Source of the DNA: Verrucomicrobiota bacterium
GTDB taxonomy: Bacteria > Verrucomicrobiota > Verrucomicrobiia > Opitutales > UBA953
Length of the DNA: 5,772 nucleotides
Reading direction: 5' to 3'
NCBI GenBank assembly: GCA_009917805.1
Contig: RGES01000090.1
Location: forward strand, 1-5,772
In this document: in pieces, positions 1 to 5,615 of the stretch
Position numbering within the stretch: the first letter of the stretch is position 1
Layout of the letters: each line of letters begins with the position of its first letter
Position numbers and translations under genes: made by a program
The notes under the pieces: generated by a model
What the model was told of the DNA's origin: nothing
Databases searched by the model: none
Seen by the model: the letters and a program-made list of their open reading frames with translations, nothing else

Positions 1-870
1 AGCGGGCAGCTGCCCGCTTCGGGGCGTCCCATGGAGGTCGTCGTTCGCCTGCCTGGTGCCGAAAGTACTTCGCCTTCGCAGATCGGCGATCTCCCGGTCT
101 CTGCCGAGGATGGCTCCGGTACGATGGTCGCGCTCTCCAAGGTGGCTGACGTCAAACTGGTCGAACGTCCGGGCGTCATCACCCGCGAGGACGCGCGCCG
201 CCGTCTGGCCATCCTCATCAACGTCCGCGGCCGTGACACCGAGGGCTTTGTGCGCGAAGCCGAGGCCAAACTCAAGTCCGAGGTCAAGCCGGTCGGCGGC
301 GTCTATTGGGAGTTCGGTGGCCAGTTCGAGAACCTGCAGCGGGCGCGCGAGCGCCTGACGCTGGTCGTCCCCGCGGCGCTTGGGCTGATCCTGCTCCTCA
401 TCTATGCCGGCTTTGGCAGTTTTCGTCAGGCGGCACTAGTCTTCACCTGCGTGCCGCTCGCGGCTATAGGCGGCGTGCTTGCACTCTGGCTGCGAGGCAT
501 GCCCTTCACAATCTCGGCCGGTATCGGCTTCATCGCGGTGTCGGGCATCGCGGTCCTCAATGGCATCATGCTGATGAGCTTCATCAACCAGCTGCGGGCG
601 GAAGGCCGCCCGCTCCGCCTCGCGGTGGTCGACGGCACCGTCACCCGGCTGCGTCCCAAGCTCATCACCGCGCTCGTCGCTTCTTTGGGCTTCGTGCCCA
701 TGGCCCTTTCGACCGGTCCAGGGGCCGAGGTGCAGCAGCCGCTGGCGACCGTCGTCATCGGGGGAATCTTCACTTCCACTGCCCTGACGCTCCTGCTTCT
801 CCCTGTCCTTTATGACTGGGTCGAGGCGCGTTTCTCCTCTTCTCCCACCCCAACAACCACCCAACCATGA
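1..870 (+). CDS. czcA: CzcA/CusA-family heavy-metal RND efflux pump, C-terminal part (5' end outside window)
   Basis: This is the last 289 residues of an inner-membrane proton-driven heavy-metal efflux pump (HME-RND family), which exports metal ions through a tripartite envelope complex. The frame is open to the left edge, so the ATG at 31 is internal and the N-terminal ~700 residues are missing. Numbering from that ATG, residues 1-100 are the end of the second periplasmic loop, with the family-typical GGQFENLQRARERL. Five membrane segments follow (about 109-128, 133-153, 159-180, 208-228, 236-262), as expected for TM8-TM12. The stretches LALWLRGMPFTISAG, TRLRPKLITALVASLGFVPMAL and GAEVQQPLATVVIGGI are strongly CzcA/CnrA-like. 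The metal cannot be read from this part, because the substrate residues lie upstream. The match looks better to the CzcA/CnrA branch than to E. coli CusA, so the symbol is a family label. It is followed by a coupled small secreted protein. Confidence 0.93.
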   Translation, partial: SGQLPASGRPMEVVVRLPGAESTSPSQIGDLPVSAEDGSGTMVALSKVADVKLVERPGVITREDARRRLAILINVRGRDTEGFVREAEAKLKSEVKPVGGVYWEFGGQFENLQRARERLTLVVPAALGLILLLIYAGFGSFRQAALVFTCVPLAAIGGVLALWLRGMPFTISAGIGFIAVSGIAVLNGIMLMSFINQLRAEGRPLRLAVVDGTVTRLRPKLITALVASLGFVPMALSTGPGAEVQQPLATVVIGGIFTSTALTLLLLPVLYDWVEARFSSSPTPTTTQP

Positions 871-1283
871 AAATCCTCCTTCTCTCCCTGTTTTCAATCG
901 GCGCCCTGATCGCCGCCGAGCCCGCCAAGCCGGCTACCGACGTCCAGCCTGGTCGCCGTCTGGAGGCACCCGGACTGCGCGCGCAATTCGTGATCCAGTC
1001 GGACCGCAAGGCCACGGTCACCTTCGCCGACGCCGCCGGCAAGCCCGTGCCCAGAGGCGACCGCATCGTCGTCGTTAAGGTCGACGGTAAGGATGTCATC
1101 CTTGAGCCCCATCCGAATGGATTCATCACCAAGGAACCGCTGCAAGCCAAGGAGCCGGCGGCCATCGTGGTTCAAGTCCGCGCCGCGGCGGACGCCAAAC
1201 CGACGAACTTCCGTCTGACTTTGAACACCGCCCTCTGCGGAGAGTGCAAGCGTCAGGAGTATGGCTGTACTTGCGCCCACTGA
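867..1283 (+). CDS. Small secreted protein with Cys-rich C-terminal tail, coupled to the RND pump
   Basis: This 138-residue protein belongs to no family I recognise. Residues 1-17 form a signal peptide (Lys, then LLLSLFSIGALIAA, cleavage probably before EP), so it should be periplasmic. Residues about 30-120 look like a single beta-rich domain (alternating hydrophobics such as RIVVVKVDGKDVILEP and AIVVQVRAA). The C-terminus carries C124, C127, C134, C136 and H138 in the pattern CGEC-x6-CTC-x-H, a plausible soft-metal or Zn site. The start overlaps the pump stop as ATGA (867-870), so the two are almost certainly translated together. There is no Shine-Dalgarno sequence; the ATG is preceded by a C/A-rich tract. 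Inference: a periplasmic accessory or metal-binding partner of the efflux pump. The gene is real by coupling, signal peptide and coding bias, but its function is unassigned. Confidence 0.82.
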   Translation: MKILLLSLFSIGALIAAEPAKPATDVQPGRRLEAPGLRAQFVIQSDRKATVTFADAAGKPVPRGDRIVVVKVDGKDVILEPHPNGFITKEPLQAKEPAAIVVQVRAAADAKPTNFRLTLNTALCGECKRQEYGCTCAH

Positions 1284-1343
1284 GCGATCTGCCTTTAAAT
1301 CAGGCGGCGTGGCAATTGCGCTGGATTTATAGGAGGCTTGTGA

Positions 1344-1625
1344 TCAGGGACGGTTTGTTGGGCCAACCGTAATGTTACAGTTGGTTCGCTTCTGGCAGGA
1401 GTAGGTCAGTCCGTCCGTCGACTCGACCGTGCAGCAAGTATTGTCACCGTCGGCCTGGTCGGGAGCACGCAGATTCTTGTCCGGAGCCGCCTGGAATTTC
1501 CGCAGGCAGCTCGGGTTACAGAAATAGTAGGTCGTTCCCTCGTGCCTATGTCGCAAAGGAGAATAAGCACCGCCCGTCATGTCACACGCCGGGTCGCACT
1601 GTTTGGAGGTCGGAGCATCGTTCAT
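1344..1625 (-). CDS. Small YHS-domain metal-binding protein
   Basis: This is a 93-residue protein. Residues 10-52 match the YHS/TRASH metal-binding pattern: CDPACDM at 10-16 (compare the usual DPVCGM), then HEGTTYYFCNPSCLRKFQ at 28-45 followed by a D-x-x-L end. Such domains occur at the N-terminus of copper P-type ATPases and as free proteins that bind copper or other metals through Cys pairs. After the domain comes a second Cys-rich tail with C64, C65, C77 and C83, which I do not recognise. No signal peptide is visible, so it is probably cytoplasmic. An in-frame stop lies a few codons upstream, so this ATG is the first available. It lies on the same strand as the oxidase cluster but beyond the terminator at 1684-1708, so it probably has its own promoter. 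It could also be a leftover N-terminal piece of a larger transporter, although the tail is not ATPase-like. Confidence 0.75.
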   Translation of the reverse strand: MNDAPTSKQCDPACDMTGGAYSPLRHRHEGTTYYFCNPSCLRKFQAAPDKNLRAPDQADGDNTCCTVESTDGLTYSCQKRTNCNITVGPTNRP

Positions 1626-1683
1626 CAGGTCAGCACATCCTGATACTCATCGGAGGCGAGGAACGCTCGCGGTCTTGCCCAAT

Positions 1684-1708
1684 AAAAAGCCCCGCTTCTG
1701 CGGGGCTT
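1684..1708 (-). terminator. Intrinsic terminator of the copper oxidase cluster
   Basis: A perfect 9-bp stem (1687-1695 with 1700-1708, AAGCCCCGC/GCGGGGCTT) has a 4-nt loop. Read on the minus strand it runs into five T residues (complement of 1684-1688). It starts only 9 bases past the stop of the 219-residue YHS-repeat protein, which is the classical position for Rho-independent termination. It separates the oxidase cluster from the small YHS gene at 1344-1625. Confidence 0.9.
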
Positions 1709-1716
1709 CGGAAGGC

Positions 1717-2376
1717 TTATTTGCCTTCGAGCTTCTTAAGGTACTTGGCTGGATTCTTCTCGAACTTCGCGATGCAGGGCTTGCAGCAAACCTTGATCGT
1801 TTGGCCTTGGTAGACGAACGAAGCCTGTTCGCCCATCGAGTCTAGGTCGTTGTCGGAGACGATGCAGTTCTTCAGAGGGTAGGGCTTGGCGGCCTCGGCC
1901 TTGTCGGCGCTCGTCGCCTTGTCGCCGTGCTCGTGGGGCTTGGCGGCGTCCGCCGGCTTCGCGTCATGGTCGTGGCCGTCGGCCTTGGCTCCGTGGTCCT
2001 TGCAGCAGCAGGAGCAATCCGGGCACTTCATGCCGGCCTTGTCACCGTGCTCATGGGGCTTCGCCGCTTCCGCCGGCTTGGCGGCGTCGGCGCAGCAGGC
2101 GCACATCTTGTGCTCCGCGCCGGCCGGCTTGGAGTCGGCCTTGGGCAGCTTGGCCAGGTACTTGGCCGGGTTGGCGTCGAAGTCCTTGCGGCAGTCCTGG
2201 CAGCAGAGCTTGATCTCCTGTCCCTCGTGGACGAAGACGACGGGCTTGCCCTCGGCGCCGAGCTTCTCGTCGGAGACAATGCACTTGTCGAGGGGGTAGG
2301 GCTTCGCGTCGGCGGGCTTGTCGGCGGCGATCAGGCCGCAGGCTGAGAGCATTATGGCGAGTATGGCGTGTTTCAT
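1717..2376 (-). CDS. Exported Cys/His-rich protein with two YHS/TRASH-like repeats
   Basis: This 219-residue protein has a short N-terminal signal. LSAC at 10-13 is a lipobox, which would make it a lipoprotein, but ordinary cleavage after IAA (residue 18) is also possible. Two homologous domains lie at about 26-77 and 165-217. Each follows YPL-x2-CIVS near its start, FV-x2-GQ-x-IK-x-CC-x2-C in the middle, then F-x2-NPAKYL-x-KL, so each offers one early Cys plus a CC-x2-C cluster (C32, C58, C59, C62; C171, C197, C198, C201). The 78-164 linker is packed with ligands: HKMCACC, KCPDCSCCC, HDHD and two copies of AKPHEHGDKA. There are 17 Cys and 10 His in all. It starts 21 bases after the CopB-like frame stops, with no Shine-Dalgarno, so it is the last gene of the oxidase operon. 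Inferred role: periplasmic or membrane-tethered metal sponge or carrier, most likely for copper. Confidence 0.88.
   Translation of the reverse strand: MKHAILAIMLSACGLIAADKPADAKPYPLDKCIVSDEKLGAEGKPVVFVHEGQEIKLCCQDCRKDFDANPAKYLAKLPKADSKPAGAEHKMCACCADAAKPAEAAKPHEHGDKAGMKCPDCSCCCKDHGAKADGHDHDAKPADAAKPHEHGDKATSADKAEAAKPYPLKNCIVSDNDLDSMGEQASFVYQGQTIKVCCKPCIAKFEKNPAKYLKKLEGK
1918..2079. repeat. Internal duplication encoding the PHEHGDK linker motif
   Basis: Two 42-base segments, 1918-1959 and 2038-2079, match at 37 of 42 positions by my count. They encode the two copies of the AKPHEHGDK motif (with preceding PADA or PAEA) in the Cys/His-rich linker of the YHS-repeat protein. The high nucleotide identity suggests recent expansion of the linker by local duplication. 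The flanking YHS-like domains are more diverged. Confidence 0.7.
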
Positions 2377-2397
2377 GGTGGTGTGGGTTGGTGGTGG

Positions 2398-2937
2398 TCA
2401 GAAGCGGATGAGGATGCCGGCGCCGGCCCCGAAGTCGGAACTATAGCCGGCGGTGAGCGAGAGGTCCTTGGTGAGGAGGTAGCGGAGGTCCGCCGCGGTG
2501 GACGCGTGGGTGCGCCTGCCGTAGCGGTAGGAGAGGTCGAGCGAGAGCCGGTCGGTCAGCTGCAGGCTCTTGGCCAAGGCCGCCCGGGTTTCCCCTCCGG
2601 ACTGCTGGGTCAGGCCTAGGTCGACGAAGTAGGGCAGGCGGAAGGCTGCGCCGGCGAAGGGTCCGTCCCGGTCGCCGTCCAGGTTGCCGAAGCGGTAGCC
2701 GGCGACGAGCGACAGGCGCGTGTCTAGGTAGCGCTGGTAGCTGATCTCCCGCTCATGACCGTCGCCGCGGCGCAGGCCCTCCTCCCACCTGACGTAGAGG
2801 TTGTCGCGTCCGGACTGGATTGTCGCGTAGCCCGTCGCGGAAGCGTTGGTGAAGGCGGCCTGGCCCCAGGCGTAGGTCGTCGCCATGGCGTGCGTGGCCG
2901 CGGGATGCGGCGGCTCCGCGCCGTCGGCACCGGTCAC
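2398..2937 (-). CDS. copB: CopB-like outer-membrane beta-barrel segment, probably missing its N-terminus
   Basis: This frame encodes up to 179 residues and reads as a CopB/PcoB-type barrel. It has alternating amphipathic strands with Tyr/Arg/Asp turns, for example SGRDNLYVRWEEG, ISYQRYLDTRLSLVAGYRFGN, RLPYFVDLGLTQQSGGETRAAL and LSLDLSYRYG, and ends in ILIRF, the terminal-Phe signature of outer-membrane proteins. CopB family members take part in copper resistance at the outer membrane. The family is usually about 300 residues with a signal peptide and a His/Met-rich N-terminal region; here both are absent. The only starts are a GTG at 2935-2937 or an internal ATG at 2884-2886, and an in-frame TGA lies at 2942-2944. 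The frame begins exactly where the oxidase frame degenerates, so this is probably the 3' remnant of a deleted copB, or of a fused oxidase-CopB gene. Without an export signal it should not function as it stands. Confidence 0.72.
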   Translation of the reverse strand: MTGADGAEPPHPAATHAMATTYAWGQAAFTNASATGYATIQSGRDNLYVRWEEGLRRGDGHEREISYQRYLDTRLSLVAGYRFGNLDGDRDGPFAGAAFRLPYFVDLGLTQQSGGETRAALAKSLQLTDRLSLDLSYRYGRRTHASTAADLRYLLTKDLSLTAGYSSDFGAGAGILIRF

Positions 2938-4303
2938 TGTTGTTCACCAGGCGCAGCCGGATCGTCTCGCCTTCCTTGACCTTGATCGCCTCGGCCTCGC
3001 GGGGGTCGAGCCCGTCGAAGCTCCACTCGTAGCGGATCATGTCGCCTGTCAGCTTGAGCGTCAGCTCCCGGTGGGAGGCGGCGACGGCGTGGGGCTTGGC
3101 GGCGCGCAGCTTGGCGTAGGGCGAGATCGGTCGCTCAGGTTCCTGGGCGCCGGGCTCGGGGTCGATCTGGTCGAGGATGGAGGACAGGTAGGCGCTCATG
3201 CCATAGCGGTCAGGCTTGGGCGGAGGGGCCGCCTCATGCGGTGACCCTTCGCCGATCCAGGCCGAGACCGACCCGCTGCCGTCCTGCGCGGTGGAGCGGA
3301 GTTCCCAGGAGCCCGAGGCAGGCACGGTGAGAAGCACGTCGTAAGTCTCGGCAGGCCCGATCAGCAGGCGCTTCTGCTCGAAGGGGACCACGTCCTGGCC
3401 GTCCGCGGAGATGATCCGGAGCGGGCCCGCAGCGGCATCGAGGTAGAAGTAGCTGGCTGCCCCTGCGTTGATCAGCCGCACGCGCACCTTCTCGCCCGGC
3501 TTGCCGGGAAGCTGGAGGCGGCGCTGTCCGTTCATCAGGAAGGCGTCGTAGGCGACGTCGGAGAGGTCCATCGGGGGAACCAGGGACTTCTGGCCATCGA
3601 GGTATTCCTTGAGCTTGCCGGCCTGGTAGGCGCCGATGAGCGACTGCGCCGTGCCCTTGCGGTAGGAGTACCAGTCGCTTCCGCGCAGCAGCGAGCGCTG
3701 GACCTCGGCCGGGTGCTCGTTCGTCCAATCGCCAAGGATGACGACCTGGTCGTGGTCGGCCAGCTTTTCGACCTCCTTCGGTTCGATCACGATCGCGCCG
3801 TAGACGCCGCGCTGTTCCTGGTGGCCAGTGTGGCTGTGGTACCAGTACGTGCCGTTCTGGCGGATCAGGAACTCGAAGGTGCGCGACTGCCCGGGGCCGA
3901 TCACGGGTGTGGTGACGACCGGCACTCCGTCCTGCAGGTTGGGGACGAGTAGCCCGTGCCAGTGGAGGGACGTCGAGTCGTCTGCCAGGCCGTTGACCAC
4001 GGTGATGCGGGCCACGTCGCCTTCCCTGAAGCGCAGCACGGGGCCTGGCGTGCCCCCGTTGATGGTCAGGGCCTGCGTCGGCTGTCCTGCCGGACTCAAG
4101 GTCTGCTCGGAGATGGAGAGGCGGTATTCGACCACGCGGGCTTCCGGGTGAAGGGCCGAGGCCTTGGGGGCCGCTTCCATCGCGTCGAAGTAGGCCTTGC
4201 GGCAGATCTCGCAGGCCTGCGCAGGGGCGGCCAGTAAGGTCGCGAGCATGAGGAGACCCCACGCCGACACCCGCTTGATTGGCTGCACCGTGTTGATCCG
4301 CAT
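2753..4303 (-). CDS. copA: CopA-type multicopper oxidase, truncated in cupredoxin domain 3
   Basis: This is a 516-residue reading frame for a periplasmic copper oxidase, the family that detoxifies Cu(I) by oxidation. Residues 1-30 are a Sec signal peptide ending AQA; the mature protein would begin CEIC, an unusual N-terminal CxxC. Domain 1 carries trinuclear-site motifs HWHG (114-117) and HSHTGHQ (156-162). Domain 2 includes FLMNGQRRLQLPGKPGEKVRVRLINAGA. Domain 3 starts normally (ELTLKLTGDMIRYEWSFDG, then ETIRLRLVNNS ending at residue 456) and then stops making sense. The expected HPxHLHG and HCHxxxH motifs, which hold the type-1 copper and half of the trinuclear site, are absent. Residues 457-516 are Arg-rich out-of-frame translation of the CopB-like gene. 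It should therefore be inactive. There is no good ribosome site; the ATG is chosen because it gives a complete signal peptide. It is transcribed divergently from the sigma-factor operon, which may control it. Confidence 0.88.
   Translation of the reverse strand: MRINTVQPIKRVSAWGLLMLATLLAAPAQACEICRKAYFDAMEAAPKASALHPEARVVEYRLSISEQTLSPAGQPTQALTINGGTPGPVLRFREGDVARITVVNGLADDSTSLHWHGLLVPNLQDGVPVVTTPVIGPGQSRTFEFLIRQNGTYWYHSHTGHQEQRGVYGAIVIEPKEVEKLADHDQVVILGDWTNEHPAEVQRSLLRGSDWYSYRKGTAQSLIGAYQAGKLKEYLDGQKSLVPPMDLSDVAYDAFLMNGQRRLQLPGKPGEKVRVRLINAGAASYFYLDAAAGPLRIISADGQDVVPFEQKRLLIGPAETYDVLLTVPASGSWELRSTAQDGSGSVSAWIGEGSPHEAAPPPKPDRYGMSAYLSSILDQIDPEPGAQEPERPISPYAKLRAAKPHAVAASHRELTLKLTGDMIRYEWSFDGLDPREAEAIKVKEGETIRLRLVNNSDRCRRRGAAASRGHARHGDDLRLGPGRLHQRFRDGLRDNPVRTRQPLRQVGGGPAPRRRS
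2933..2944 (-). other. Breakpoint joining oxidase frame to CopB-like frame
   Basis: The oxidase is recognisable up to the Ser codon at 2936-2938. From about 2935 the meaningful translation switches to another minus-strand frame, giving ADGAEPPHPAATHAMATTYAWG of the CopB-like barrel. That frame has a stop (TGA, 2942-2944) just before the switch. A simple one-base frameshift cannot explain this, because roughly the last 130 residues of the oxidase and the start of CopB are missing altogether. The join is best read as a deletion of several hundred bases. A misassembly would look the same. Confidence 0.75.
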
Positions 4304-4370
4304 ACCTATTCATGTGCGCATCCCCGGTTCCCCCCGGAATGTTTTATGGTCACCCGAATGGCTTTAGGGG

Positions 4371-4390
4371 GGACACCGGGGTGTCCGGAC
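4371..4390. promoter_or_regulatory. Inverted repeat in the divergent promoter region, candidate operator
   Basis: The 101-base gap between the divergent oxidase (start 4303) and anti-sigma-like gene (start 4405) must hold both promoters. It contains a perfect 7-bp inverted repeat, GGACACC (4371-4377) and GGTGTCC (4380-4386) with a 2-base spacer. This overlaps an 8-bp palindrome, GTCCGGAC (4383-4390). The size and position, 14 bases upstream of the + strand ATG, suit a dimeric repressor site or a hairpin in the leader RNA. I could not identify a convincing -35/-10 pair for either direction. The regulator is unknown. Confidence 0.45.
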
Positions 4391-4404
4391 ATTAAACAGT
4401 CAAT

Positions 4405-4644
4405 ATGAGCAACAAACCCATCGACGAGTTGATGTCCGCTTGGCAGGTCTCCCCCCGCCGTTGCGAGGACTTTTCCCGCGACATCCTCAGGGGGCCCAGG
4501 CCCAGTCCGGTGCTTCGCGTCTCGGCCGTCGCCATGGCGGTCTTCTTGGTCGGCGGACTGGCTGGCTGGCGCTCGAACAACCAGGACTCGCAGCAGATGG
4601 CCAAGCTTCATGCGCGCTCAATCGTGGAGGCTTCCGCCCGATGA
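4405..4644 (+). CDS. Short single-pass membrane protein, likely CnrY-like anti-sigma factor
   Basis: This 79-residue protein has a cytoplasmic N-terminus (1-37, PIDELMSAWQVSPRRCEDFSRDIL), one membrane helix (about 38-55, VLRVSAVAMAVFLVGGLAGW) and a short periplasmic tail. This is the layout of CnrY, a ~95-residue anti-sigma factor whose N-terminal peptide clamps its ECF sigma factor. The amphipathic I-D-E-L-M-x3-W patch is a reasonable sigma-binding segment. Its position as first gene, ahead of a metal sensor and an ECF sigma factor, is also the CnrY position. The stop overlaps the next start as ATGA (4641-4644). No Shine-Dalgarno precedes the ATG. The anti-sigma role is inferred from topology and context, because proteins this short carry little sequence signature. 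Confidence 0.75.
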   Translation: MSNKPIDELMSAWQVSPRRCEDFSRDILRGPRPSPVLRVSAVAMAVFLVGGLAGWRSNNQDSQQMAKLHARSIVEASAR

Positions 4645-5090
4645 GGGGGCGGCTCCTGATCACCGTGTTGGTCCTCTCGCTCCTGGCCGGGTTCGCAGGT
4701 TGGTGGGCGATTCGGGACTTCAGGATGGCCGCGGCGTGCGAGCAGCGTTCGGAGGCCGCGTGGCTGCGCGCCGAGTTCGGGCTCGATGACGCCGCCATCG
4801 GCCGGATCGCCGCGCTCCAGGGCGAGTTCGAGAAGGAGTGCGAGGTTCACTGCGAGGCGGTGAGGCAGGCCAAGCTCGCCATGGAGGCGAAGCCCGGCCC
4901 CGAGTCCAAGGCCGGCCTCGAGGCCGCTCTCGGACGCTGCGAGCGTTCCCGTCGCGAGCACGTGCTCGCGATTGCCGGCTGCATGCCGCCCGAGAAGGGA
5001 AAAGCCTACGTCGCGCTCATCCTGCCGCAGGTCGAAGCCCTCTCCCATGAGGGCGCTCCCGGCGTCGACGGACACCACAAGGCCCGATGA
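4641..5090 (+). CDS. Membrane-anchored periplasmic metal sensor, CnrX/Metal_resist-like, Cys-rich
   Basis: This 149-residue protein has an uncleaved N-terminal anchor (residues 4-24) and a helical periplasmic domain. It aligns by eye with CnrX (148 residues): FGLDDAAIGRIAALQGEFEKECEV with the helix-1/2 region after LD, and RREHVLAIAGCMPPEKGKAY with the region around CnrX H119. Pro-rich GPESK at the helical turn fits the four-helix hooked hairpin of CnrX/ZraP/Spy relatives. The His119 equivalent (H107) is kept, but the positions of the other CnrX ligands (H42, H46, M123) appear as Ala, Arg and Ile. Instead there are five Cys (33, 67, 71, 100, 114) plus H70 and M115, including CEVHC. This suggests sensing of a thiophilic metal such as Cu(I) rather than Ni/Co. 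The start is set by the ATGA overlap; longer upstream starts would run through the anti-sigma gene in another frame. Confidence 0.82.
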   Translation: MRGRLLITVLVLSLLAGFAGWWAIRDFRMAAACEQRSEAAWLRAEFGLDDAAIGRIAALQGEFEKECEVHCEAVRQAKLAMEAKPGPESKAGLEAALGRCERSRREHVLAIAGCMPPEKGKAYVALILPQVEALSHEGAPGVDGHHKAR

Positions 5091-5593
5091 ACGGCCTGCC
5101 TGCAAAGGACGACCAGGCTGGATGGCGGGTGCTCTTCGATGAGCTGAACCCGCGCATCCGCGGCTACCTCCATCGCCTGCTTCCCGATGCGGCCGATGCG
5201 GAGGAGGTCGCCGCCGAGGCCTTCGCGACGGCATGGCGGACCTCCGAGCGTTTCACCGGTGGAAACGTTTCCACCTGGGTCTTCGGGATCGCGATCAACC
5301 TGGCCAGGAACCGGCGGCGCAGCTGGCTGCGACGGCTGGCGAGGTTTACCGGCCTGACTCCGGAGATTCCCGAGGGTTCGGTCGAGGACACCGCCGATGC
5401 CGATGAGCGCGCCGCCATGGTGCGTGCCGCAGTCCAGCGTCTGCCTGAAGGTTTGCGCGAGCCATTGATCCTAACCGCCTATTCAGGTCTGTCGCATCAG
5501 GAGGCCGGGGAAGCCCTCGGGCTGACTGCCAAGGCGGTCGAACATCGCGTCGCTTCCGCGCGAGATCGATTGCGTGAAACCTTGTCGCTTTGA
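5087..5593 (+). CDS. ECF-type RNA polymerase sigma factor, CnrH-like
   Basis: This 168-residue protein is an extracytoplasmic-function sigma factor that directs RNA polymerase to stress promoters. Region 2 spans about 12-80 (FDELNPRIRGYLHRLLPDAADAEEVAAEAFATAWRT, then STWVFGIAINLARNRRR). After an acidic linker (95-108), region 4 spans about 110-165 with the helix-turn-helix LSHQEAGEALGLTAKAVEHRVASARDRLRE. The length is normal for the group and no domain is missing. Its start overlaps the sensor stop as ATGA (5087-5090), completing a three-gene coupled unit in the Y-X-H order of the Cupriavidus cnr/ncc systems. Inference: it is held by the membrane anti-sigma and released when the sensor binds metal. 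Likely targets are its own operon, the divergent oxidase cluster, and possibly the RND pump. No ECF promoter was proven here. Confidence 0.9.
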   Translation: MNGLPAKDDQAGWRVLFDELNPRIRGYLHRLLPDAADAEEVAAEAFATAWRTSERFTGGNVSTWVFGIAINLARNRRRSWLRRLARFTGLTPEIPEGSVEDTADADERAAMVRAAVQRLPEGLREPLILTAYSGLSHQEAGEALGLTAKAVEHRVASARDRLRETLSL

Positions 5594-5615
5594 TCTGAGT
5601 ATTTTCTGCAACGGA

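Noticed and set aside
1284..1343. Terminator between the convergent genes ending at 1283 and 1344
   Set aside because: Only a 4-bp GCCT/AGGC stem with no T-run is present, which is too weak to call.
1886..2346. Plus-strand open frames opposite the YHS-repeat protein
   Set aside because: They are low-complexity antisense translations. The minus strand carries the repeated, motif-bearing protein.
3234..4313. Long minus-strand open frame of 359 codons over the oxidase
   Set aside because: It is Arg/Pro/Gly-rich translation of the oxidase in a shifted frame, a usual effect of high GC. The oxidase frame carries the signal peptide and copper motifs.
4308..4331. GGAACC on the minus strand as an ECF -35 element for the oxidase
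   Set aside because: The motif is only 22 bases from the ATG, leaving almost no leader, and no matching -10 is visible.
4440..5090. A longer version of the sensor starting at 4440
   Set aside because: The extra N-terminus would overlap the anti-sigma-like gene in another frame and bury the membrane anchor. The ATGA start at 4641 gives a CnrX-sized protein.
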